DNA of 64,000 nucleotides from Streptomyces sp. NBC_00448 (GCF_036014115.1 NZ_CP107913.1:6999501-7063500), one strand, 5' to 3'. Positions 1-9,951 are shown, counted from the first letter of the stretch. The notes: a model not told the origin generated them from the sequence alone. Translations and numbers: made by a program.

Positions 1-555
1 GGTTCCGCTGACGGCGGGTCCGCGCCGGCCACCACGGCGCCGTCCGGGGTCAAGCCGTCCGCGGGGTCGGGTGCTACCCGGCCGGCGGCGAAGGGTGTTC
101 CCACCAAGGTCCCGGCCGCCTCGGGGGCGCCGGTCACCTGCCAGGGCTCCGACACGAAGGTGGTGGCGGCTCCGTTGAACCGTCCGGTGAACCACATGCT
201 GCTCACGGTCACCAACACCGGCAGCAAGACGTGCTACCTCTACAACTACCCGGAGTTGAGGTTCACCGACGCGCAGGCGGTGCCGCCGGTCATCAAGGAC
301 TCCGTGCCGCAGGCCGTGGTCACCCTGGAGCCCGGCCAGTCCGGCTACGCCTCGGTCGCCCTGTCCGCGAGCGACGGCAGCGGCAAGAACGGCCGCACCG
401 TGAAGAGCCTGGAGGTCTACTTCTCCGGCCGCTCCGGCGTCGGGAGCGTCGGCAGCGCCGCCCACCCCTCGCTGCCCGCCAAGGGCGTCTACATCGACGA
501 CTCCCTCGCCACCACCTACTGGCAGCAGACGATGGACCTCGCCCTGGCCTGGTGA
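1..555 (+). CDS. Secreted DUF4232 domain protein (5' end outside window)
   Basis: The reading frame is open from base 1 to the TGA at 553-555, so the gene begins upstream of the window. The visible 184 residues start with about 44 residues rich in Ala, Pro, Ser, Thr and Gly, the usual linker after a signal peptide or lipobox. A compact beta-rich domain follows, beginning PVTCQGSD and including NHMLLTVTNTGSKTCYLYNY, which is the DUF4232 pattern of actinobacterial secreted proteins. Two cysteines (about residues 47 and 78 of the visible part) probably form a disulphide. The molecular role of DUF4232 is not established. The signal sequence cannot be judged from what is visible. Confidence 0.8.
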   Translation, partial: GSADGGSAPATTAPSGVKPSAGSGATRPAAKGVPTKVPAASGAPVTCQGSDTKVVAAPLNRPVNHMLLTVTNTGSKTCYLYNYPELRFTDAQAVPPVIKDSVPQAVVTLEPGQSGYASVALSASDGSGKNGRTVKSLEVYFSGRSGVGSVGSAAHPSLPAKGVYIDDSLATTYWQQTMDLALAW

Positions 556-744
556 CCCCGGCGAACAACCGGCAGTGAAAGCCGAAAGCCGAAAGCCGAG
601 AGCCGACATCCGCCCGGGCCCGTCGCGGGCCCACGGACCGATCCCTTCCGCCCGTACAACTGTTCCCCGGGCCGGCGAGTCCTACGTCGCGGGAGTTCAC
701 CGGAACATCATCCGGTCGTCGCATCATCGTTGAACGGAGCCCGA

Positions 745-2307
745 ATGTCTCAACGTATCCCCCGTCGCGCCCACCGGCTGGCGCTGGCGGCTGCCGTGGC
801 CGTGGTCAGCGCGGTGGTCGCACCGGCGGCGGTGGCCCAGGCCGCCCCCGGCGGCACCGCGCACGCGGCCACCGCGGGGGCCAAAGCCACCCAGAAGGCG
901 CAGGTCGTCGACTTCAACGGGGACGGCCACGCCGACATGGCGGTCGGTTCGCCGTACGGGACCGCCAGCGGCAAGTCCGAGGCCGGCTACGTGTCGGTGG
1001 TGTACGGCGCGGCCGGCGGCGTCGACCAGGCGAAGCACTACCTGTTCGCGCAGGACAGCCCCGGAATCCCCGGCGGCTCCGAGGCACTTGACCGGTTCGG
1101 GTCCACGGTGGTGCCGGTGGACCTCAACGGTGACGGCTACACCGACCTCGTGGTCGGCGCCTCCGGGGAGGACATCGGCACCGACGCGTCCGGTGTCGAC
1201 GCGGGCATGCTGACCGTGTTGTGGGGCAGCGCGTCCGGTCTGGGCAACGCCACCGCCATCGACACCGGAGCCACCGCGCACGCGGGGGTCGGCGGCTTCC
1301 TCCAGGCCGGCGACTTCAACGGCGACGGAAAGCAGGAACTGGTCACCTCCTACGGCAGCCAGACCCTGCGGACGCTGTCCGGGATCGGCGCGGACGGCAA
1401 GGTCGCCTCGGTCTCCGACCTCAACCTGTGGGATGTGGAGCGCGGCGACACGGTGACCCTGCACAGCATCGCGGCGGGCGACATCAACGGCGACGGCACC
1501 ACCGACCTCGTGGCCCTGGTCACCGACACGGACGAGCCCGACTCCTACCGCGGCTACCTGCTGCTGGGCGGCGCGAACGGGTTCACCTACGCCGGATACG
1601 CCAAGCAGACCAGCGGGATGCGGGTGCCCGGCCAGAGCGTGGCGATCGGCGACGTGAACGGCGACGGCTACGGGGACATCGTCTTCGGCCACAGCACCGA
1701 CTACTACGACAGCGACGAGGACCTGCCGGTCAAGGGCGGCGCCGTCACGATCGTCTACGGCGGCCCCCACGGTCAGAGCACCACCCTCCCGCCGGTGTGG
1801 ATCAACCAGGACACCCCGGGCGTCCCGGGCGTCGGCGAGACCGGCGACGCGATGGGCGCATCCGTGGCGGTCGGTGACGTCAACGGCGACGGGTACGCCG
1901 ACGTCGTCGCGGGCGTGCCCGGTGAGGACTACGACGGGCTGACCAACGCGGGCTCGTTCCTTCTCCTGCTCGGCTCCTCGAAGGGTGTCACCGGGACCGG
2001 CTCCCAGGTCTTCACGCAGAACTCCGACGGCGTACCCGGCGCTTCCGAGAGCGGTGACAAGTTCGGCGCCGTGGTCGGCGCGCTCCCGGCGACGCCCTCC
2101 GACCCGGCGCAGGTGGTGATCGGCGACCCGGACGAGAACGCCGGCACCGGCGCGGTCTGGGTGCTGCACGGCACCACCACCGGTCTGACCGGCACCGGCA
2201 CCGCCAACTTCGGCTCCTCCACCATGGGCACCAGCGGGGTCGGCGCCTACTTCGGCGAGGAACTCAGCACCACCCCGGCCGACGTGGACATCAACGAGGG
2301 CGTCTGA
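745..2307 (+). CDS. Secreted FG-GAP (integrin-alpha-like) repeat protein
   Basis: A 520-residue exported protein. The N-terminus MSQRIPRRAHRLALAAAVAV has a basic n-region and an Ala/Val-rich core, with likely cleavage near AQA-AP. At least six calcium-binding loops of the form D-x-NGDG-x-x-D follow (DFNGDGHAD, DLNGDGYTD, DFNGDGKQE, DINGDGTTD, DVNGDGYGD, DVNGDGYAD), spaced like FG-GAP blades of a beta-propeller. The chosen ATG has GGAG 5 nt upstream; an in-frame TTG at 730 is less likely. These proteins are abundant in Streptomyces and are presumed to bind ligands at or outside the cell surface. No catalytic domain is visible. The final residues DVDINEGV are short and acidic, with no sortase motif. 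Confidence 0.85.
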   Translation: MSQRIPRRAHRLALAAAVAVVSAVVAPAAVAQAAPGGTAHAATAGAKATQKAQVVDFNGDGHADMAVGSPYGTASGKSEAGYVSVVYGAAGGVDQAKHYLFAQDSPGIPGGSEALDRFGSTVVPVDLNGDGYTDLVVGASGEDIGTDASGVDAGMLTVLWGSASGLGNATAIDTGATAHAGVGGFLQAGDFNGDGKQELVTSYGSQTLRTLSGIGADGKVASVSDLNLWDVERGDTVTLHSIAAGDINGDGTTDLVALVTDTDEPDSYRGYLLLGGANGFTYAGYAKQTSGMRVPGQSVAIGDVNGDGYGDIVFGHSTDYYDSDEDLPVKGGAVTIVYGGPHGQSTTLPPVWINQDTPGVPGVGETGDAMGASVAVGDVNGDGYADVVAGVPGEDYDGLTNAGSFLLLLGSSKGVTGTGSQVFTQNSDGVPGASESGDKFGAVVGALPATPSDPAQVVIGDPDENAGTGAVWVLHGTTTGLTGTGTANFGSSTMGTSGVGAYFGEELSTTPADVDINEGV

Positions 2308-2318
2308 ACCCTCGCCCC

Positions 2319-2402
2319 GTCAACGGCCGGCCGTTGACCGTCAACGGTCGCCTGCCAACGGCCGGCCGTCGTGCGCCCGCCCCGACTGACGGGCGGGCGC
2401 AC
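2319..2402. terminator. Bidirectional terminator region between convergent genes
   Basis: Two strong inverted repeats fill the gap between the FG-GAP gene and the convergent marR-type gene. One is a perfect 20-bp palindrome at 2319-2338 (half-site GTCAACGGCC). The other is a perfect 12-bp stem at 2371-2382/2391-2402 (left arm GTGCGCCCGCCC) with an 8-nt loop. There is no U-tract, as is common for terminators in GC-rich actinomycetes. Partial copies of the CAACGG motif lie between them. Confidence 0.6.
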
Positions 2403-2445
2403 GCACGATCCCGACTGCGCCAATTCGGGGCCACACCAATCCGGG

Positions 2446-2916
2446 CTACGCACCCGCCGCCGTGGACGTACGGTCCGCGGCGGCGGTGTCACCCCAGCCC
2501 TGTTCGAGCGCGTCACGCAGCGCCGTGACCCGCCGCTTCCCGATCCGCTGCGCCAACTCCGCCTCCAGATCGTCGAGTACCTCCAGCGCCTGCCGGCGGC
2601 GGGTGAGACCTTCCGGCGTGAGCACGACGAGTTTCGACCGTCCCGAGCGGGGGTTCGGCACCACCTGGAGCAGCCCGAGGGCGGCGAGTTGGTGGACCAT
2701 CTGGTGGGTCGCCGGGGGACTCACACCCATCTGCCGGGCCAGGTCGGACATCGGCATGCCGTCCGGATCGAGCTGGCTCAGCAGCGTCGCGTGCGCCGGA
2801 CTCACCCCGCCGGCGCCGTCCTCAAGGTGCGCGGTCACGGCCGTACGGAACCAGTTGTGGGCCCGCCACAGCAGCTTGGCGAGCGGTTCCTGGGTCGACT
2901 TGTCTTCGCTGGGCAC
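2446..2916 (-). CDS. MarR-family transcriptional regulator
   Basis: A 156-residue winged-helix protein of normal MarR length. The recognition region is SDLARQMGVSPPATHQMVHQ (about residues 57-76), followed by the wing PNPRSGRSKLVVLTPEG (about residues 87-103). It is divergent from the amidohydrolase gene at 3040. The 123-bp gap holds a palindrome at 2937-2959 overlapping the predicted -10 of the neighbour, so this protein probably represses both genes and releases DNA when it binds a small, perhaps aromatic, ligand. That role is inference from layout; the family call is firm. Confidence 0.88.
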   Translation of the reverse strand: MPSEDKSTQEPLAKLLWRAHNWFRTAVTAHLEDGAGGVSPAHATLLSQLDPDGMPMSDLARQMGVSPPATHQMVHQLAALGLLQVVPNPRSGRSKLVVLTPEGLTRRRQALEVLDDLEAELAQRIGKRRVTALRDALEQGWGDTAAADRTSTAAGA

Positions 2917-2920
2917 CGTG

Positions 2921-2948
2921 TTACCGTAGCACTGAGAACCATTAAGCT
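2921..2948 (+). promoter_or_regulatory. Predicted promoter of the amidohydrolase gene
   Basis: TTACCG at 2921-2926 and TAAGCT at 2943-2948 are separated by 16 nt, a reasonable vegetative-type promoter. The -10 lies inside the palindrome at 2937-2959, so occupancy of the palindrome should block transcription. Confidence 0.45.
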
Positions 2949-2959
2949 ACTTAATGGTT
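2937..2959. promoter_or_regulatory. Probable MarR operator
   Basis: A perfect inverted repeat with 10-bp arms (left arm AACCATTAAG) and a 3-nt spacer. It is AT-rich in a very GC-rich background and lies between the divergent marR-type and amidohydrolase genes. The size and symmetry fit a MarR dimer site. It overlaps the predicted -10 of the amidohydrolase gene. Confidence 0.75.
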
Positions 2960-3039
2960 TGCGCGGTGTCCGCCGCCCTTCCGCCGACGGCACCGCCGAT
3001 CCGTGACTCAAGCGGAACGGATGGATGAGAGGCGCTCCG

Positions 3040-4008
3040 ATGAAGCTGATCGCCCTAGAGGAAGCGTTCTGGTACGACAAGCTGCAGACCCAGGGCTCGC
3101 CGGTCGGCCATATCCCCCTGAAGCCCGAAGTGCTCGCGAACGTAAGGCGGTTGCTGCCCGACTTCACCGAGTTCAGGCTCGCGGACATGGACCGGAACGG
3201 CGTCGACCTGCAGGTGCTCTCCCTGACCGCCCCCGGCGTCCAGATGCAGCCGGACCCGCGGATCGCGGTGGCCGACGCCCGCATGGCCAACGACTTCCTC
3301 GCCACCGTCGTCGGCGAGCACCCGGGCCGGTTCCAGGGCCTGGCCGCCGTCCCGCTGCAGGACCCGAAGCGGGCCGCGGCCGAACTGCGCCGCGCCATCG
3401 AGGAACTCGGCCTGTGCGGCGCCCTGGTCAACGACCACACCCTCGGCCACTACCTGGACGAGCCGCAGTACGCGCCGTTCTGGGAGACCCTGCAGGACCT
3501 CGGCGTCCCGCTCTACATCCACCCGAACCCGGTGCCGTCCGACCACTGGAACGTCGTCCAGGGGTACCCGGGGCTGGAGCACGCGACGTGGGGCTGGAAC
3601 CACAGCACGGGCGGGCACGCGCTGCGGCTGGTCTTCGGCGGCGTCTTCGACCGGTTCCCCGGCGCCCGGATCATCCTGGGGCACATGGGCGAGTTCCTGC
3701 CCGCGCAGCTCTACCGCGTCGACGCCCGCTACCGCGATCTCGACCCCGACGTGCAGCGGCCGCTGAAGAAGGCGCCCTCGGAGTACTTCGGAACGAACAT
3801 CGTGATCACCACCTCCGGCGTGTTCTCGCACGCGGCGCTCGTCGACGCGATCCAGACCATCGGCGTCGACAACGTGATGTTCTCGATCGACTACCCGTTC
3901 GAGCCGACCGCGACGGCGGCCGAGTTCATGCGCACCGCGCCCCTGGCCCCACCGGACAAGGCCAAGGTCGCCCACGCGAACGCCGAGCGCATCCTGCGGC
4001 TCACCTAG
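3040..4008 (+). CDS. Amidohydrolase-family protein, probable aromatic-acid decarboxylase type
   Basis: A 322-residue TIM-barrel protein of the amidohydrolase-2 group, which includes gamma-resorcylate, 2,3-dihydroxybenzoate and ACMS decarboxylases. Metal-site candidates match that group: E7/E8 in MKLIALEEAF, H161 in LYIHPNP, H215 in LGHMGE and D284 in SIDYPFE. Length is typical. ATG 3040 is preferred over ATG 3025 because the family begins M-K-x-x-ALEE and GAGAGG lies 7 nt upstream. It is divergent from a MarR regulator with a shared operator, suggesting induction by an aromatic acid. The substrate cannot be read from sequence; a hydrolase role is possible. No other aromatic-catabolism gene is adjacent. 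Confidence 0.78.
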   Translation: MKLIALEEAFWYDKLQTQGSPVGHIPLKPEVLANVRRLLPDFTEFRLADMDRNGVDLQVLSLTAPGVQMQPDPRIAVADARMANDFLATVVGEHPGRFQGLAAVPLQDPKRAAAELRRAIEELGLCGALVNDHTLGHYLDEPQYAPFWETLQDLGVPLYIHPNPVPSDHWNVVQGYPGLEHATWGWNHSTGGHALRLVFGGVFDRFPGARIILGHMGEFLPAQLYRVDARYRDLDPDVQRPLKKAPSEYFGTNIVITTSGVFSHAALVDAIQTIGVDNVMFSIDYPFEPTATAAEFMRTAPLAPPDKAKVAHANAERILRLT

Positions 4009-4032
4009 CCAGCGCCGAGCCGGAAAACCGGA

Positions 4033-4050
4033 AGCCGCAGGTCAGCGGCT
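4033..4050. terminator. Small hairpin between convergent genes
   Basis: Perfect 6-bp arms (AGCCGC/GCGGCT) around a 6-nt loop in the 48-bp gap between the amidohydrolase and sdaA stop codons. CCGG-AAAA-CCGG lies just upstream. It is weak and has no T-run. Confidence 0.3.
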
Positions 4051-4056
4051 ATGCCG

Positions 4057-5442
<1,386 letters not shown>

Positions 5443-5555
5443 GGTGTTCTTAGCTCCTGGGGTTCGCGGACGCCGTTGTCCGCAGGGTGCTGCGGCCGCG
5501 CTCGGCGGGGGCGCGCTGCCGGGCCGGATACGGTGTCCCGCCGGCCGGCCGGTGG

Positions 5556-5634
5556 CCGGTTCGTGCCCGCCTCCCCCTTGAGCTTCGCACGGGGGAGTAC
5601 CCGCGACCACGTGGCGCGGGCGGACACGAACCGG
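5556..5634 (-). terminator. Intercistronic hairpin between glyA and sdaA
   Basis: A nested inverted repeat begins 8 nt after the glyA stop. Outer perfect 10-bp arms are CCGGTTCGTG at 5556-5565 and its complement at 5625-5634. CCCGC/GCGGG comes next, then an inner CTCCCCC/GGGGGAG stem (5571-5577/5591-5597). There is no T-run. It could terminate, partly terminate or act as an RNA-processing barrier so that sdaA is made at a different level from gcvT-gcvH-glyA. Confidence 0.55.
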
Positions 5635-5642
5635 CGACCCGG

Positions 5643-6917
5643 CTACAGGCCCGGGTACAGCGGGTGCTTCTCCGCCAGCGCGGTGACCCTCTGCCGCAAG
5701 GGCCCGCTCTCCGACGGCGGGAAGGCCGGCGACGCGGTGAGCGTCGCCGCGATGATGTCGGCGACCTCGCGGAAGTCGTCGGCGGTGAAGCCCCGCGTCG
5801 CCAGCGCGGGCGTGCCGATCCGCAGACCCGAGGTGACCATCGGGGGCCGCGGGTCGTTCGGGATCGCGTTGCGGTTGACGGTGATGCCGACCGCGTGCAG
5901 CCGGTCCTCGGCCTGCTGGCCGTCGAGCGCGGAGTTGCGCAGGTCGACCAGGACCAGGTGGACGTCGGTACCGCCGGAGAGCACGGAGACGCCGAGTTCC
6001 GCCACGTCGGGCCGGGTCAGCCGGTCGGCGAGGATCTTCGCGCCCTCCAGCGTACGGGACTGGCGGTCCTTGAACTCGTCCGTCGCCGCGGCCTTGAACG
6101 CGACCGCCTTCGCGGCGATCACATGCTCCAGCGGGCCGCCCTGCTGCCCCGGGAAGACCGCCGAGTTGATCTTCTTGGCGAGTTCGGCCTTGGCCAGGAT
6201 CACCCCGCCGCGCGGGCCGCCGAGCGTCTTGTGGGTCGTGGTGGTGACCACGTCGGCGTACGGCACGGGGGAGGGGTGCAGCCCGGCCGCGACCAGCCCG
6301 GCGAAGTGCGCCATGTCGACCATCAGGTACGCGCCGACCTCGTCGGCGATCCGGCGGAACTCCGCGAAGTCCAGCTGCCGCGGGTACGCCGACCAGCCCG
6401 CCACGATGAGCTGCGGGTGGTGCTCCTTGGCCAGCCGCTCCACCTCGGCCATGTCGACCAGGTTGGTCTCCGCGTCCACGTGGTACGCGGCGACCTTGTA
6501 GAGCTTGCCGGAGAAGTTGATCTTCATGCCGTGGGTCAGGTGCCCGCCGTGCGCCAGGTCCAGGCCGAGGATGGTGTCACCCGGCTTGAGCAGGGCGAAC
6601 ATCGCGGCGGCGTTCGCCTGGGCGCCCGAGTGCGGCTGCACGTTGGCCGCGTCGGCGCCGAACAGCGCCTTGACCCGGTCGATGGCGAGCTGCTCGATCA
6701 CGTCGACGTGCTCGCAGCCGCCGTAGTAGCGGCGGCCGGGGTAGCCCTCCGCGTACTTGTTGGTGAGCACCGAGCCCTGCGCCTCCAGCACGGCGACCGG
6801 CGCGAAGTTCTCGGACGCGATCATCTCCAGCGTGGACTGCTGGCGGTGCAGCTCGGCGTCGACCGCGGCCGCCACATCCGGGTCGAACTCGTGCAGGGAC
6901 TGGTTCAGCAGCGACAT
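5643..6917 (-). CDS. glyA: Serine hydroxymethyltransferase
   Basis: A 424-residue PLP enzyme interconverting serine and glycine with tetrahydrofolate, of standard length. Visible signatures are the N-terminal LEMIASENF, the cofactor region GGHLTHGMKINFSGKLY, and the PLP-lysine motif TTTTHKTLGGPRGG (about residue 230). It lies 11 nt downstream of gcvH on the same strand. Co-transcription with the glycine-cleavage genes makes sense because the cleavage system and GlyA together turn two glycines into one serine. Control is presumably by the glycine riboswitch upstream of gcvT. Confidence is very high. Confidence 0.97.
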   Translation of the reverse strand: MSLLNQSLHEFDPDVAAAVDAELHRQQSTLEMIASENFAPVAVLEAQGSVLTNKYAEGYPGRRYYGGCEHVDVIEQLAIDRVKALFGADAANVQPHSGAQANAAAMFALLKPGDTILGLDLAHGGHLTHGMKINFSGKLYKVAAYHVDAETNLVDMAEVERLAKEHHPQLIVAGWSAYPRQLDFAEFRRIADEVGAYLMVDMAHFAGLVAAGLHPSPVPYADVVTTTTHKTLGGPRGGVILAKAELAKKINSAVFPGQQGGPLEHVIAAKAVAFKAAATDEFKDRQSRTLEGAKILADRLTRPDVAELGVSVLSGGTDVHLVLVDLRNSALDGQQAEDRLHAVGITVNRNAIPNDPRPPMVTSGLRIGTPALATRGFTADDFREVADIIAATLTASPAFPPSESGPLRQRVTALAEKHPLYPGL

Positions 6918-6928
6918 CGCGGGTTCCC

Positions 6929-7309
6929 TCAGTTCTCGATGAAGGCGTCGTACTCGGTGGCGGACAGCAGGTCGGACGGCTCCTCGGCGACCTTCACCTT
7001 GAACAGCCAGCCGCCCTCGAAGGGCGCGGTGTTCACCAGCGACGGGTCCTCGACGACGTCCTGGTTCACCTCGGTGACCTCGCCGCCGACCGGCGAGTAC
7101 AGGTCGCTGACGGACTTGGTGGACTCCAGCTCGCCGCAGGTCTCACCCGCGGTCACCGTCGCGCCCACCTCGGGGAGCTGGACGAAGACCACGTCGCCGA
7201 GCGCGTCGGCGGCGTGCGAGGTGATGCCCACCGTGGCCGCGCCGTCGGCGGGGGCGGAGAGCCACTCGTGCTCCTTGCTGTAACGAAGCTGCTCAGGGTT
7301 GATGCTCAT
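6929..7309 (-). CDS. gcvH: Glycine cleavage system H protein
   Basis: A 126-residue lipoyl carrier that shuttles the aminomethyl group between the P, T and L proteins. The lipoyl attachment lysine is K65 in GELESTKSVSD. The N-terminus MSINPEQLRYSKEHEW is canonical, and GGGAGA lies shortly upstream of this ATG; the in-frame upstream extension lacks family similarity. It sits between gcvT and glyA. The P protein (gcvP) is not in the window, which agrees with Streptomyces genomes where it lies elsewhere. Confidence 0.97.
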   Translation of the reverse strand: MSINPEQLRYSKEHEWLSAPADGAATVGITSHAADALGDVVFVQLPEVGATVTAGETCGELESTKSVSDLYSPVGGEVTEVNQDVVEDPSLVNTAPFEGGWLFKVKVAEEPSDLLSATEYDAFIEN

Positions 7310-7477
7310 GGCTGAATTCTCCCGGATCGACAGGGGTGCTCGCGGGTGCGGCACGGCAAACGGAAAGCTGAGGGAAAGGGGGGCGAGGGGGAAGAACGGG
7401 GAAACGGCGAGGTGCGGTGCGGTGCGAGTCGCGGAACCGGCGCCGGGTGGGGCGACGGGGGAGCGGGCTCGGTCCGC

Positions 7478-8593
7478 TCAGCGCTCGCGCCGGTAGAACG
7501 GCAGCGCCACGACGTCGTACGGCTCCCGCGAGCCGCGGATGTCCACCGCGACCCCCGGCGTGCCGGGCGCCGCGTGCGCCGCGTCCACGTACGCGATCGC
7601 GATCGGCTTGCCGAGGGTCGGCGACGGGGCGCCCGAGGTGACCTCGCCGATCACCGCGCCCGAGGCGTCGGTGACCGGGTAGCCGGCCCGCGGCACCCGG
7701 CGGCCCTGCGCGACCAGCCCGACGAGCTTGCGCGGTGGCAGGTCCTTGGCCCGTTCGGCGGCGGCGCCCAGCGCGGCGCGCCCGACGAAGTCCCCGGGCT
7801 TGTCGAACTTGACCACCCGGCCGAGCCCGGCGTCGAACGGCGTGACCGAGGCGGTCAGCTCGTGCCCGTACAGCGGCATGCCCGCCTCCAGGCGGAGCGT
7901 GTCCCGGCAGGACAGCCCGCACGGCACCAGGCCGGCCGACTCGCCAGCATCGGTCAGCGCCCGCCACAGCCGCTCGGCGTCGGCCGGCGCGACGAACAGC
8001 TCGAAGCCGTCCTCCCCGGTGTAGCCGGTGCGGGCGATCAGCGCGTCCACCCCGGCGACGGTGCCGGGCAGCCCGGCGTAGTACTTCAGCCCGTCCAGGT
8101 CGGCGTCGGTCACCGCCTTCATGATCGCCGGGGCCTGCGGGCCCTGGACGGCCAGCAGCGCGTACGCGTCGCGGTCGTCGCGGACCTGCGCGTCGTACTC
8201 CGCCGCGCGCAGCGCCACCGCGTCGAGCACGGTCTGCGCGTTGGACGCGTTGGCGACGATCATGAACTCCTGCTCGCCGAGCCGGTACACGATCAGGTCG
8301 TCGAGGATGCCGCCGTCGGGCGCGCAGATCATCGTGTAGCGGGCCCGGCCCACCGCCAGCGCGGACAGGTGGCCGACCAGGGCGTGGTCCAGCGCCTCGC
8401 CCGCCTGCGGGCCGGTCACGGTGATCTCGCCCATGTGCGACAGGTCGAAGAGACCGGCCCGGGTGCGGACCGCCTGGTGCTCCTCGCGCTCGCTGGCGTA
8501 CCGCAGCGGCATGTCCCAGCCGGCGAAGTCGGTCATGGTCGCGCCGAGGGCGCGGTGCAGGGCGTCGAGCGCGGTGTGACGGGGTTCGCTCAT
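7478..8593 (-). CDS. gcvT: Aminomethyltransferase (glycine cleavage T protein)
   Basis: A 371-residue folate-dependent enzyme that transfers the glycine methylene to tetrahydrofolate, releasing ammonia. Typical segments are TDFAGWDMPLRYASEREEHQ near the N-terminus, LFDLSHMGEITVTGP, the folate-site region DGGILDDLIVYRLGE, and RTGYTGEDGFELFV. The start at MSEPRHTALD fits the family; the in-frame upstream extension runs into the riboswitch. It is the first gene of the gcvT-gcvH-glyA(-sdaA) unit, and 168 nt separate it from gcvH. Glycine binding to the upstream tandem riboswitch should switch the operon on. Confidence 0.96.
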   Translation of the reverse strand: MSEPRHTALDALHRALGATMTDFAGWDMPLRYASEREEHQAVRTRAGLFDLSHMGEITVTGPQAGEALDHALVGHLSALAVGRARYTMICAPDGGILDDLIVYRLGEQEFMIVANASNAQTVLDAVALRAAEYDAQVRDDRDAYALLAVQGPQAPAIMKAVTDADLDGLKYYAGLPGTVAGVDALIARTGYTGEDGFELFVAPADAERLWRALTDAGESAGLVPCGLSCRDTLRLEAGMPLYGHELTASVTPFDAGLGRVVKFDKPGDFVGRAALGAAAERAKDLPPRKLVGLVAQGRRVPRAGYPVTDASGAVIGEVTSGAPSPTLGKPIAIAYVDAAHAAPGTPGVAVDIRGSREPYDVVALPFYRRER

Positions 8594-8664
8594 CGGTGAC
8601 AGGCTCCCAGGCTCGGTCTCGGTGAAGAGGAAGGAGAGATGACGGATGGACACTCCCCATCTGT

Positions 8665-8897
8665 CATCGGAACCTGAGAGGTTCACCGTGAACCCCGCTC
8701 GCGCGGGCCGCGGTTTGCACCTTGGGTGGGCGGGACCGCACACCCGAGGGTGCGCCGACGGCTCCGCCGCTTTTCAGATCTGCCTCGCCCGCGCGGTATC
8801 TGTGCCTGAGAGATTCAAGGGAGGACTTGCTCCTTCGGCGCCCGTCCCGGCGCCCGCGAACTGGTCGCGTGCACAGGTCCGGGGCTCTCCCGCGCGG
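8665..8897 (-). promoter_or_regulatory. Tandem glycine riboswitch upstream of gcvT
   Basis: On the minus strand two aptamers follow each other. Aptamer 1 begins GCGCGGGAGAGCCCC (8895-8881), then GCGCCGAAGGAGCAA (8841-8827) and TTGAATCTCTCAGGCA (about 8818-8803). Aptamer 2 has the CACCCAAGGTGCAA core (about 8727-8714) and AACCTCTCAGGTT (about 8683-8671). These are the conserved GGAGAG, CCGAAGG-GCAA and CTCTCAGG blocks of the glycine riboswitch. The region ends about 75 nt before the gcvT start, leaving room for an expression platform. It covers most of the 442-bp gap between gcvT and the SseB-like gene; I could not assign its promoter. Confidence 0.92.
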
Positions 8898-9035
8898 CCT
8901 CGAACGGCCGGTATGCAAGTTGTGGTCTTCATCATTGCATGCCCAGGGTCCCCGGCCCCCGGCAGCGGTTAGGGTTTCCCGGGCACGACGCTGCACAACG
9001 CTACAGACGCGGTACACGGGCGGACAAGGGTGGAC

Positions 9036-9806
9036 ATGGAGAATCCGGCACCGTACATATGGCCGGCGAACGAGCTGGAAGAGGTGCTGGGGGCCAGCCT
9101 CGGCAATCCGTCGGCCACACCCCGGCTGCTGGAGGTGCTCGGCCGCTCCCAGGTGTGGGTGCCGCTGCCGAACGGCGGCTCGCCGGACGCGGCCGGCCTC
9201 GACCTGCCGACCGTCGTGCTCGGCGGCGCGCCCTACGTACCGGTCTTCAGCTCCGAGCAGCAGTTCCGGCAGGCCGCGGACGGCATGTCCTGCACGGTCG
9301 CGCCGGTGCACGAGTTCGCCCGCGGGCTGCCGCCGCTGGTCGGCATCGCGGTCAACCCCGGCGGGGCGGTCGGCGTGCCGCTGCCGCCGGCCGCGGTGGC
9401 CCAGCTGTGCCGGCCGGTGCCGGGCGAGCGCGCGCCGCAGTTCTCCGGGGTACGCGGCGCGGACGCGCCCCCCGGTGCCCGGGTGCGGCTGTGGGAGCCG
9501 GGCCACGACGAGGAACCGGTGGACTTCCTGGCCGCCGCGGCCGGCGAGTTCGCGGTCACCCCGGTGCTGCTCTCCGGCCGGCGGGCGCTGGCCGCCGTGG
9601 AGGAGGAGCCGCCCGCCCTGTTCATCGGTGTGGAACTCGACCGCTGGCAGGAGGACGACCGGGCCGCCGCGATGGACGCGCTCGGCCGGGCGATGGGCGT
9701 GGCCCCGCCGCCGTGGCCGGTGCACCTGATCCTGCTGGACGTGGCGCAGGACCCGGTGGGCGACTGGCTGCTGGAGACGGTGCGGCCGTTCTTCGCCCGC
9801 GACTGA
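9036..9806 (+). CDS. SseB-family protein (first of two)
   Basis: A 256-residue soluble protein with the SseB architecture. An N-terminal domain contains LLEVLGRSQVWVPLPNGGSP and YVPVFSSEQQFRQA; a C-terminal domain contains PPALFIGVELDRWQ and ends GDWLLETVRPFFARD. E. coli SseB was named for enhanced serine sensitivity; its biochemical function is unknown. Its place next to the glycine/serine genes is suggestive but not proof of a link. ATG 9036 has AAGGG 5 nt upstream; GTG 9030 is an alternative. A second family member lies 273 bp downstream. Confidence 0.82.
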   Translation: MENPAPYIWPANELEEVLGASLGNPSATPRLLEVLGRSQVWVPLPNGGSPDAAGLDLPTVVLGGAPYVPVFSSEQQFRQAADGMSCTVAPVHEFARGLPPLVGIAVNPGGAVGVPLPPAAVAQLCRPVPGERAPQFSGVRGADAPPGARVRLWEPGHDEEPVDFLAAAAGEFAVTPVLLSGRRALAAVEEEPPALFIGVELDRWQEDDRAAAMDALGRAMGVAPPPWPVHLILLDVAQDPVGDWLLETVRPFFARD

Positions 9807-9951
9807 GTCCGCGACCGAGTTCGCGGGCGAGTCCGCGGGCGAGCCGCGAACCGGCTGCGGCCCGGCGGTGGTCGGGCGGTGATCGGGCCGCGGCCCGGCG
9901 GTGATCTTGGCCGCGGTCGTGTGGCGGGCGGGTCCGGCCGCCTCGCGCCCG

